This document shows, piece by piece, positions 23,950 through 30,998 of a stretch of DNA of 36,264 bases (positions are counted from its first letter, which is position 1; each line of letters opens with the position of its first letter). Position numbers and translations under genes: made by a program. The stretch is from Peptoniphilus_B koenoeneniae (GTDB lineage Bacteria; Bacillota; Clostridia; Tissierellales; Peptoniphilaceae), in contig NZ_JAUSTN010000010.1 of NCBI RefSeq assembly GCF_030812875.1, positions 1 to 36,264 of the forward strand, given 5' to 3'. The notes under the pieces were generated by a model. That model made no database searches and was not told the origin of the DNA. It saw nothing but the letters and a program-made list of their open reading frames with translations.

Positions 23950-25092
23950 CTATTTAAAATCATCTTCCAGCAAGCCTTCTTGTTTAAGCATCATTTTTAA
24001 AACTGATATATCGGTGTTTACTTCCATGGCTACATCTCCATAGAGTTCATTTAACAGTTTTTTAAAGGCTCCATTTATTGTATCTATGCTTTTTTCTATT
24101 TCTTCCATGGCATTTTGAGCATTGTCTCCCGGTTCATAAATAAGGGAAAGTTCTTCATACCTTTTTAAAAGAGATACTGTTGTTGGTAAATAATAGTCCA
24201 TAAATTTATTTAATTCATCAGCCTTGCCGGGATTTTTCTTTAAGTTATTAAATATACTTTTAACTATTGCAAGTAAGTTTCTAACTTTTCCATTTAGGGG
24301 TTCGCTGATTTTATCCACCAGTTCAGTTATTTCAGTTACATAACTTTTACCCAGATTTATCGTTTCTTTAACCCTATCATAATCATCTATAAGTTCTTTT
24401 GCTTCATCTTTTTTAGGAAATTTATTTTTATAGTCATTTTTATAAATTTTAAAGGTTTCATTGTCTAAAACCAGAATTGACTCATCTTCCACAAGTCTTG
24501 CTTCTTTAAAATAGTCTTTTTTTATAAAAGCTTTTAAATCTTTAAGAGCTATTTCAGGTTCAACTCCTGCTCCAAGAGCTAAATCTTCCACTGTTGACAC
24601 AGTTGAATCGCCAAAGATTCTTATATATTTTTGATATCTTGTCATTTGCTTTAAAAGTCTTGAGCCTAACCTATCTACAAGAAAACTTAGACCTCCTATA
24701 ATTATTGCAATAAGAGAAACATCAAAACTTCCCTCTAAAAATCCTCCAATTGCACTAATTATAGAAATTGAAAGAGCCGAAAGGCCTAAAACTCTTAAGA
24801 GAACTCCAAAGGCGTTTTGAGAAGGCTTTTGCATTACAAGATCATTGCGTTTTGCTGGCGGAATTTTTTTAATTGTTCCATAATTTTTAAATATGTTTGA
24901 GATTCCGCTTCTGACTCCTTCTATTGCCCTATCTACAGATTCTTGTATAGTGTTTGAAAGGTCGCTGTAGTCTCCATTTTCTAATTTATTTGAAACTCTA
25001 TTTAATAAATCTTTTTCAGATTGATTTTTTTCTTTATTTCTTTTTTCTGCATCTTCAATTATGTCTTTTATAGAAATCTTATATTTTTTCAT
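23950..25092 (-). CDS. XpaC-like membrane protein
   Basis: 380 residues. An N-terminal charged region precedes two adjacent membrane helices (about residues 97-117 and 122-140), followed by a cytoplasmic helical domain with RYQKYIRIFGDSTVSTVEDLA. This is the layout of the 5-bromo-4-chloroindolyl phosphate hydrolysis protein family XpaC, named after a phenotype in Bacillus; true function uncertain. It heads the seven-gene run down to tsaD. GGTGAT precedes the ATG. Confidence 0.82.
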   Translation of the reverse strand: MKKYKISIKDIIEDAEKRNKEKNQSEKDLLNRVSNKLENGDYSDLSNTIQESVDRAIEGVRSGISNIFKNYGTIKKIPPAKRNDLVMQKPSQNAFGVLLRVLGLSALSISIISAIGGFLEGSFDVSLIAIIIGGLSFLVDRLGSRLLKQMTRYQKYIRIFGDSTVSTVEDLALGAGVEPEIALKDLKAFIKKDYFKEARLVEDESILVLDNETFKIYKNDYKNKFPKKDEAKELIDDYDRVKETINLGKSYVTEITELVDKISEPLNGKVRNLLAIVKSIFNNLKKNPGKADELNKFMDYYLPTTVSLLKRYEELSLIYEPGDNAQNAMEEIEKSIDTINGAFKKLLNELYGDVAMEVNTDISVLKMMLKQEGLLEDDFK

Positions 25093-25176
25093 AAAATCAC
25101 CAATTACATTTTATCACAAAGAATTTTCCCCTTCATTTACAATTTTATAAAAAAACCTTAAATTTTCTTTATTTAT

Positions 25177-25184
25177 GCTATAAT
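25177..25184 (+). promoter_or_regulatory. Extended -10 promoter element of the lone plus-strand gene
   Basis: TGCTATAAT precedes AAAGGAGG by a few bases, so the transcript has a very short leader. Confidence 0.5.
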
Positions 25185-25202
25185 TTTTTAAAGGAGGTAG
25201 TT

Positions 25203-25733
25203 ATGAAAGCCTATAAATTTGAAATGACCCTTAGAGATTCAAATCCACTTTTTAAAAATATTTTTTTCTGTCCCTGCAATATAAGTTTTAGAGATTTCGC
25301 AAATGTTATTACAAGAACTTTAATGTGGCTTGGAGATAGAGAAAAAAGTTTCTATATTGAAGGGCCTGATAATTTTGAAATTATTGATATGGATAATATG
25401 AATAAGACTATGGGGATTAATTTTAAAACTTTGGATGAGTCCATTGTTTCCGATTTTTTAGATAAAAATGACAAGTTTGTATTTTTATATGGAGATCCGA
25501 CACCTTTTATTTTTGATTTAAAGGTCCTCGATATTGATTATGATGGAAAAAATTATCCTTTTTTAATTGAAGCTTCTAATGAACACATAATTGAAACTTC
25601 TAATGGCCTTTTAGATTATTATAAATTTTTAAAAAATAATGATTTAGATAATTCTTCCAAAACTTTTATTAATAAGAATTTTTCCCTTGAAGAAATTAAT
25701 GATGAACTAAGCGATTTTCAATTTGAAGAATAA
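25203..25733 (+). CDS. Protein resembling the pRiA4b ORF-3 family
   Basis: 176 residues, the only plus-strand protein gene. The order YKFEMTLRDSNPLFKNIFFC, FRDFANVITRTLMW, FVFLYGDPTPFIFDLKV and YPFLIEASN follows the pattern of pRiA4b ORF-3-like proteins (PF07929), although the usual GD.W motif is altered. Function of that family is unknown. AAAGGAGG precedes the ATG. It lies between divergent xpaC and convergent pyrD, with a bidirectional terminator after it. The family call is a guess from pattern; the gene itself is secure. Confidence 0.6.
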   Translation: MKAYKFEMTLRDSNPLFKNIFFCPCNISFRDFANVITRTLMWLGDREKSFYIEGPDNFEIIDMDNMNKTMGINFKTLDESIVSDFLDKNDKFVFLYGDPTPFIFDLKVLDIDYDGKNYPFLIEASNEHIIETSNGLLDYYKFLKNNDLDNSSKTFINKNFSLEEINDELSDFQFEE

Positions 25734-25736
25734 AAT

Positions 25737-25771
25737 AAAAATCGAAGTAAAAAAAATACTTCGATTTTTTT
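25737..25771. terminator. Bidirectional rho-independent terminator
   Basis: AAAAATCGAAGTA and TACTTCGATTTTT arms around seven A, with T runs on both strands. It serves the plus-strand gene and the convergent pyr operon. Confidence 0.8.
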
Positions 25772-25775
25772 ATTT

Positions 25776-26675
25776 TTATAAAATTTTATATAAATCACTT
25801 AAATTTATATTTTCTCTTTTGCAATAGTCGTCTAAATCTTCTATGATTTCCTTTACACCGTAGGGATTCATAAAATTGTAAGTGCCTATTTGAACTAATT
25901 TTGCTCCTGCCATTATAAATTCTATTACATCTTTATAATTTGTTATTCCTCCCATGCCTATTACGGGAATTTTTACTGCATGAGCTGCTTGGTGAACCAT
26001 TCTCAGGGCTATTGGTTTTATTGCAGGTCCTGAAAGTCCAGCATAGGTGTTTTCAAAAACAGGTCTTTTGTTTTTAATGTCTATTGCCATGGCAAGAAAG
26101 GTATTTACAAGACTTATGCCGTCTGCTCCTGCTTCTTCAACTGCTTTTGCAATTTCTGAAATATCTCTTGCATTTGGAGAAAGTTTTACAACTATTTTAT
26201 GCTTTGAAACTTTTTTTACTTTTCTTGTAACTTCTGCAGCACTTTGTGGATCAACTCCGAAAACCATGCCCCCTTCTTTTACGTTGGGACAGGATATGTT
26301 CAGTTCTATTAAGTCTATTTTTGATTCATTTAATAGTTCTGCTCCCCTAACATAGTCATCTAAAGAATTTCCTCCTAAATTTATTAAAACTTTAGGTCCA
26401 AGGGAAATTATTGAATCCATACCTTCTTTTATAAAATTTTTAACTCCTGGATTTTCCAGTCCTATGGAATTCATTAAACCTGAAGGTGTTTCCCAGAGTC
26501 TTGTACCTTTATTTCCCTCTTTTGGAATATAAGTAAGACCTTTTGAAGAAATTCCTCCTATTAAATCTATAGGATAGTAATCTTTGTAGTCAGTGCCATA
26601 TCCATAGGTTCCTGATGCTCCTATTAGAGGATTTTTAAATTTTATTCCTAAATATTCAGTTTCAAGTCTATTCAT
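25776..26675 (-). CDS. pyrD: Dihydroorotate dehydrogenase B, catalytic subunit
   Basis: 299 residues from the ATG behind AGGAAG, giving the standard MNRLETEYLGIKFKNP start. Conserved features are the FMN-site NLGGNS-like segment, ELNISCPNVKEGG with the catalytic Cys of the class 1B enzymes, VKLSPN and GMGGI. It oxidises dihydroorotate with NAD via the PyrK subunit, encoded just upstream and overlapping by 8 bases. Last gene of the pyrBIKD operon. Confidence 0.95.
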   Translation of the reverse strand: MNRLETEYLGIKFKNPLIGASGTYGYGTDYKDYYPIDLIGGISSKGLTYIPKEGNKGTRLWETPSGLMNSIGLENPGVKNFIKEGMDSIISLGPKVLINLGGNSLDDYVRGAELLNESKIDLIELNISCPNVKEGGMVFGVDPQSAAEVTRKVKKVSKHKIVVKLSPNARDISEIAKAVEEAGADGISLVNTFLAMAIDIKNKRPVFENTYAGLSGPAIKPIALRMVHQAAHAVKIPVIGMGGITNYKDVIEFIMAGAKLVQIGTYNFMNPYGVKEIIEDLDDYCKRENINLSDLYKIL

Positions 26676-27372
26676 AGACATCACTTCCTAAAAATATGGG
26701 TCCATCTTTGCAGCAACGTTTATTCCTATTTTTTGTCTTTACTGTGCATCCTAAACAAGCTCCCACGCCACATGCCATTCTTTTATCCAAGGAAACATAA
26801 GATTTTATATTTTTATCTTTGCAAATTAAGGCTACTTTTTCCATCATAGGGTCCGGTCCGCAGGCGTAGACAAGTTTATGTTTTTCAAATTCAATTATAT
26901 CTGTTATATAACCTCCGAATTTTACTTTTACGTCTAGTCCCAAGTTTTTTAGGTTTAAAAATAATTTATCTATTTGAGTTTCTCCATTTAAACCTATATA
27001 TAAGCTTACTTTTGCCTGTGGATTTTTTTCCTTTATTTTTTTTGCAAGGTAATACATGGGAGCTATGCCCACTCCGCCTCCAACTAAGGCAACTTCATCC
27101 ACGTCAGTATTAAAACTATTGCCGTAGGGTCCGTATAATTTTATAGAATCGCCTTTTTTAACGGTTCTAAGTAAACTTGTGCCTTCTCCCAGCTCTTCTA
27201 TTAAAAAATCAGCACCTTGAGAAAAGTCAAATATTGAAATTGGCCTGGAAAGAGTTGGGTAATTTTCCCAACTCCTTAACATAAAAAATTGTCCAGGCAG
27301 AACTTTTTCTTTAAAATCAGTTTTTATTAAAAAATATCTTTTGTCTATATCTATTTTCTCTAAAACCTTCAT
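26668..27372 (-). CDS. pyrK: Dihydroorotate dehydrogenase B, electron-transfer subunit
   Basis: 234 residues from the ATG behind AGGTG. The ferredoxin-reductase fold shows the FAD motif LSRPISIFD and NAD-side GGGVGIAPMYYL; the [2Fe-2S] cysteines are in CGVGACLGC and a further Cys about 12 residues on (RCCKDG). It passes electrons from PyrD to NAD. Overlap with pyrD shows coupled translation. Confidence 0.94.
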   Translation of the reverse strand: MKVLEKIDIDKRYFLIKTDFKEKVLPGQFFMLRSWENYPTLSRPISIFDFSQGADFLIEELGEGTSLLRTVKKGDSIKLYGPYGNSFNTDVDEVALVGGGVGIAPMYYLAKKIKEKNPQAKVSLYIGLNGETQIDKLFLNLKNLGLDVKVKFGGYITDIIEFEKHKLVYACGPDPMMEKVALICKDKNIKSYVSLDKRMACGVGACLGCTVKTKNRNKRCCKDGPIFLGSDVYE

Positions 27373-27379
27373 TTGACAC

Positions 27380-27811
27380 CTACAGCTCTTCAAAAGTGTT
27401 TAAAGAGTCACAGTATTCACATCTATATTCCTTAGTTTCAGGATTTGTTAAATAAAATTTGTGATGTTCAACTTTTTGGTCGTTAGTTATGCATCTTGGG
27501 TTCTTGCATTTTAAAATTCCTTCAACTTCTTCAGGAAGTTCCATTCTTATTTTTTTAATTCTGTTTCCATCTTCAATGAAGTTTACAGTTGTATGAGGGG
27601 CAATAAGACCTAAAACTGCAAAATCCAAATCAAAATCAGTTTCAATTTTAATCAAATCTTTTCTTCCAAGAGATGATGATGGAATGTTTTGCATTAGAAC
27701 TACAGGTTCTTTTAAAGTATCAAGTTTCAATGCCTTATATAGTTTATATCCGTCTCCATGAACTATATGGTCAAGAACTATTCCTTTTTTTATTTTAGAT
27801 ACGTTAATCAT
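27380..27811 (-). CDS. pyrI: Aspartate carbamoyltransferase regulatory chain
   Basis: 143 residues. N-terminal allosteric domain with KGIVLDHI, and a C-terminal zinc domain with the four Cys in CKNPRC and CEYCD. PyrI mediates nucleotide feedback on the PyrB catalytic trimer. It starts 1 base after pyrB, so the two are made together. Confidence 0.95.
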   Translation of the reverse strand: MINVSKIKKGIVLDHIVHGDGYKLYKALKLDTLKEPVVLMQNIPSSSLGRKDLIKIETDFDLDFAVLGLIAPHTTVNFIEDGNRIKKIRMELPEEVEGILKCKNPRCITNDQKVEHHKFYLTNPETKEYRCEYCDSLNTFEEL

Positions 27812-27812
27812 T

Positions 27813-28730
27813 TTAAGCCTCCTCTAAGCCAAGTAGGGTCATTATAAGAGCCATTCTTACATACATTCCGAATCCTGCTTGTTTAAAATAAACTGCTCTT
27901 TCATCGTCATCTACATCTGTTGCAATCTCATTTACTCTTGGAAGGGGATGCATTACTATCATATCTGCTTTTGCTTGTTTTAATTTTTCTTTATCTAAGA
28001 TGAAGAAATCTTTAAGTCTTACATATTCTTCTTCTGATACAAATCTTTCTCTTTGAACTCTACTCATATAAAGTATGTCAAGATCTGGAATGGATCCTTC
28101 TAAATCTGAAGTTTCTCTATAGGATTCTTTAGGAAGCTCATCTAAAAATACTTTAGGCATTTTTAATTCTTCTGGAGAAATAAATACAAATTTTACATTT
28201 TCATATCTGTTCATTGCTCTTACAAGAGAGTGTATGGTTCTTCCAAATTTTAAATCTCCACAAACTCCTATTGTTAAATTGTTGAAGCGTTTTTTATAGT
28301 GCCTTATTGTAAGTAAGTCTGTCAATGTTTGAGTTGGGTGGTTGTGTGCTCCATCCCCTGCATTTATAAGGGGCATTCTTGTTAAATATTTTGTTGCAAG
28401 AAGGGCTGCTCCATCTTTAGGGTGTCTCATTGCAACTATATCTGCATAATTTTCTACAGTTCTTAAAGTGTCTACCAAAGATTCTCCCTTTGATGTGGAT
28501 GACACTTTTGCGTCTGCAAATCCTACTACTCCTCCTCCAAGTCTTGTCATAGCCGTTTCAAAGGATAATCTTGTCCTTGTTGAAGGCTCAAAAAAAAGAC
28601 TGGCTAATACATATCCTTTACAAACATCCCTATATTTTTTGGGGTCTTGGATAATAGCATCAGCCAGATCAAATAACTTGTCTAATTCTTCAGTTGTAAA
28701 ATCTCGAGGTTCAATTAAATTTCTTACCAT
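27813..28730 (-). CDS. pyrB: Aspartate carbamoyltransferase catalytic subunit
   Basis: 305 residues. The carbamoyl-phosphate site FEPSTRTRLSFE, then HPTQTLTDLLT and MHPLPRVNEI are all intact. It condenses carbamoyl phosphate with aspartate in pyrimidine synthesis. First gene of pyrBIKD; GGAGGAAG before the ATG. The promoter at 28756-28784 leaves only about 20 bases of leader, with no room for a PyrR attenuator; control may rest on PyrI allostery. Confidence 0.96.
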   Translation of the reverse strand: MVRNLIEPRDFTTEELDKLFDLADAIIQDPKKYRDVCKGYVLASLFFEPSTRTRLSFETAMTRLGGGVVGFADAKVSSTSKGESLVDTLRTVENYADIVAMRHPKDGAALLATKYLTRMPLINAGDGAHNHPTQTLTDLLTIRHYKKRFNNLTIGVCGDLKFGRTIHSLVRAMNRYENVKFVFISPEELKMPKVFLDELPKESYRETSDLEGSIPDLDILYMSRVQRERFVSEEEYVRLKDFFILDKEKLKQAKADMIVMHPLPRVNEIATDVDDDERAVYFKQAGFGMYVRMALIMTLLGLEEA

Positions 28731-28755
28731 GTCTTCCTCCTTTTTATTCTCAATA

Positions 28756-28784
28756 ATGTTACACTTAAAAACTTATTTTGTCAA
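28756..28784 (-). promoter_or_regulatory. Sigma-A type promoter of pyrBIKD
   Basis: Minus strand TTGACA (28784-28779), 17-base spacer, TAACAT (28761-28756), about 25 bases before the pyrB start codon. Confidence 0.65.
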
Positions 28785-28793
28785 ATGTTTTTA

Positions 28794-28824
28794 TGTAAAA
28801 AAAGGCCCAAAATTTTTGAGCCTT
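28794..28824 (-). terminator. Rho-independent terminator after the LCP gene
   Basis: AAGGCTCAAAA/TTTTGGGCCTT stem with one wobble pair, starting at the stop codon and followed by seven T on the minus strand. Confidence 0.75.
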
Positions 28825-29827
28825 ATTTTCCAACTGTATAAACTTGCATTGTAACCGTAGGGTCTTTTTGTAAAAGATTTTCCGGAAAGTCTTGTAATTT
28901 TTTTCTTGCCTGACTTCTATAAGGTATTATTACATTAACTTCAACTCCACTTTGAAGCCTATCTTCAAACTCTCCCATAACCTTATCTGTGTTTATGTCT
29001 TTTCTTTCAAGATTTAGTCCCCAATAGGCAAGATAAGCTATTTCTCCATAGGTCATATCACTTTCAACATATTGATCAGCCAAGTCCAAAAGCTTTGGCA
29101 CCATTAAAATGGTAGAAGGTTTTTTTAAGTCTGAAAATACCTTCATTAAAAAATTTTGTTGAGCGTTTATTCTTCCAAGGTCTGAATCTCTATAGGCTTT
29201 TCTTGCTCTTAAATAGGCAACTGCTCCTTGACCGTCTAAGTGATTTATTCCAGGATATAGGTCTATTTTTAAAGGTGGGTAAATCCAATCATCTTTATAG
29301 TGGTATTCTTTATGTTCCCAATTAATGTCCACCCCTCCCATGGCATCTACAAGACCTGCTATCATATCATAATTAACTACAACATAGTGATCTATATAGG
29401 TATCCATAAAATTTTCTACTGTCTTAACTGCAAGGGGAACATCTCCTATAGAATAGGCATCGTTTATTTTTCTTTCTCCGACTTTTGGAATTTGCACCCA
29501 TGAATCTCTTGGGATTGATAAGATTTGAGCTTTTTTATGTTCATTATCAAGGGTAACAAGCATAATTGTATCTGATTGCCCTCTCTCTTTGCTATCTGGA
29601 TGAGCAAGGGTTGATGTGGATGTTGCACCTAAAACTAAAATATTTATTTTTTCTTTTTCGTTAAAGACATTAGTCTTTCTTATTTGGTCTTTATTTTCAT
29701 TGGTTCTTCTACCAAGTTTATCTTGACCTATTCTATTTGATGATGGTTTTGTTGCATATAAAAATACAAGGACAAAAATCATCATACACATTAATAAAAA
29801 TCCTAAGATTTTTGCAAAAGTCTTCAT
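28823..29827 (-). CDS. LytR-CpsA-Psr (LCP) family protein
   Basis: 334 residues. An N-terminal signal anchor (about residues 5-25) leads to the extracellular LCP domain: ERGQSDTIMLVTLD, SIPRDSWVQIP, DAMGGVDIN, and LRARKAYRDSDLGRINAQQ hold the conserved acidic and arginine residues that bind the lipid pyrophosphate. LCP enzymes attach wall teichoic acids or capsular polymers to peptidoglycan. The ATG behind GAGGTG is chosen; the bofA-like stop overlaps the site. No wall-polymer genes lie nearby. Confidence 0.92.
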   Translation of the reverse strand: MKTFAKILGFLLMCMMIFVLVFLYATKPSSNRIGQDKLGRRTNENKDQIRKTNVFNEKEKINILVLGATSTSTLAHPDSKERGQSDTIMLVTLDNEHKKAQILSIPRDSWVQIPKVGERKINDAYSIGDVPLAVKTVENFMDTYIDHYVVVNYDMIAGLVDAMGGVDINWEHKEYHYKDDWIYPPLKIDLYPGINHLDGQGAVAYLRARKAYRDSDLGRINAQQNFLMKVFSDLKKPSTILMVPKLLDLADQYVESDMTYGEIAYLAYWGLNLERKDINTDKVMGEFEDRLQSGVEVNVIIPYRSQARKKLQDFPENLLQKDPTVTMQVYTVGK

Positions 29828-29829
29828 GT

Positions 29830-30078
29830 TCACCTCAATAGCTTTAATAAATATAAAATTATTATCCCCGGAAGTCCAAGAGCTCCCACAATAAAAGCAT
29901 GGATAGGATTTATGATAATTTCAAATTGAGTTTGAGATAAAAAAATATTTAAAATATATATGACAAGTCCTCCAGCTAAGGTATTTAAAATTATTTTGAT
30001 TACAGCTTTTATAGATTTAAAAATCATTATTGCAAAAAAAATTGCAATAGCTCCTCCTATAAAATAACTTAAAGTCAT
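29830..30078 (-). CDS. BofA-like membrane protein
   Basis: 82 residues with two to three membrane segments and the signature pattern of the pro-sigma-K processing inhibitor BofA: an NTLAGGLVIYILN helix and a C-terminal INPIHAFIVGALGLPGIIILYLLK. In Bacillus BofA holds the SpoIVFB protease inactive during sporulation. Nothing else in the window points to sporulation, so this may be a retained homologue with another role. GAGGTG precedes the ATG and the gene is coupled to the LCP gene. Confidence 0.78.
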   Translation of the reverse strand: MTLSYFIGGAIAIFFAIMIFKSIKAVIKIILNTLAGGLVIYILNIFLSQTQFEIIINPIHAFIVGALGLPGIIILYLLKLLR

Positions 30079-30097
30079 ATATTCACCTCGAATAATA

Positions 30098-30106
30098 ATT
30101 ATATCA
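30098..30106 (-). promoter_or_regulatory. Extended -10 promoter element of the bofA-like/LCP operon
   Basis: Minus strand TGATATAAT, about 20 bases before the start codon; no clear -35. Confidence 0.4.
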
Positions 30107-30187
30107 AAAATTTTTTAATCTTTCACCTTGCAATTTAGAATTTATTAAGAGCTTGCTATATTTACATTTTATTTTTTCTAATTTTAT

Positions 30188-30222
30188 GCAAAAAAATTTC
30201 TATAGCAAAAACTATAGAAATT
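30188..30222 (-). terminator. Rho-independent terminator after the cytidylate-kinase-like gene
   Basis: Perfect 11-bp arms AATTTCTATAG/CTATAGAAATT with a 6-base loop and a T run on the minus strand. Confidence 0.75.
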
Positions 30223-30225
30223 CTT

Positions 30226-30870
30226 TTATTTTTTTATTTCCAAGGTTTTTTTTAGGATCTCAACAATCTGGTCTAAGGTAAATTTAGATGAACTTAAACA
30301 TAAATCATAAGAATTTATATTTCCCCAATCTCCTTTTGCAAATCTGTTAAAATGATTTTGTCTTCTTGTGTCAATTTTTTTCATTTTTATTGGAGCCTTA
30401 TCTTCTTTATCCTTATAAACTTCTACAAGTCTTTTTAACCTATCTTCATAATTTGCTCCTATAAAAACTGAAAGTGCTTCTGTATCTCTTAAAACATATC
30501 CTGCACATTTTCCAATGATTACACAGCCGCCTTTTTTCCCTATATCTCTTATAGTTTTAGATTCTGCTAAAAATCTGGCATCTGTGGTTGTAAAGCCCTC
30601 CTGAGAATAGGAATAATTTTCTCTGTAAAGGTCATAAATTGTTCCTTGTAAAAATGAATCGTCTTTAGATACATTATGAGGATCAACTTGTCCCTCCATA
30701 GTTTTAAGCTCTATTATGTTTTCGTCATAAAAGTCTAAGCCTAAATCTTCTGCAAGTTTTTTTCCTATTTCATAGCCGCCGCTTCCATATTCTCTGTCTA
30801 TGCAAATTATATATTTGTTTTTTGTTTTATTTTTAAATATTTTCGAAAAAATTGAAGTTTTATTTTCCAT
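30226..30870 (-). CDS. Cytidylate-kinase-like protein
   Basis: 214 residues. ICIDREYGSGGYEIGKKLAE is the P-loop variant of the cytidylate_kin2 family (PF13189), and CVIIGKCAGYVL and RQNHFNRFAKGDWG follow as in that family. Members resemble CMP kinase but their substrate is unproven. GAGGAG precedes the ATG and TATAAT lies some 25 bases upstream, so the gene is probably monocistronic, bounded by terminators on both sides. Confidence 0.85.
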   Translation of the reverse strand: MENKTSIFSKIFKNKTKNKYIICIDREYGSGGYEIGKKLAEDLGLDFYDENIIELKTMEGQVDPHNVSKDDSFLQGTIYDLYRENYSYSQEGFTTTDARFLAESKTIRDIGKKGGCVIIGKCAGYVLRDTEALSVFIGANYEDRLKRLVEVYKDKEDKAPIKMKKIDTRRQNHFNRFAKGDWGNINSYDLCLSSSKFTLDQIVEILKKTLEIKK

Positions 30871-30969
30871 ATCTTTCTCCTCACTTATATTATAAGCATT
30901 TTAAACAAATTAATCTTAAATAAGTTCTAAGATAAGTCTAAGTATTTTAAAAATTATCCTTATGTTTTT

Positions 30970-30998
30970 ATAAAAAAAACGTGGATTTCCCACGTTTT
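30970..30998 (-). terminator. Rho-independent terminator after ppk1
   Basis: AAAACGTGG/CCACGTTTT arms overlapping the ppk stop codon, followed by eight T on the minus strand. Confidence 0.75.

Noticed and set aside
22826..25092. TelA/XpaC pair as part of a mobile tellurite-resistance cluster
   Set aside because: It sits in an ordinary housekeeping operon with xpt and tsa genes, with no TerD-type genes or mobility genes nearby.
28731..28822. PyrR-type attenuator in front of pyrB
   Set aside because: The only hairpin belongs to the end of the LCP gene and lies upstream of the pyrB promoter; the leader is about 20 bases.
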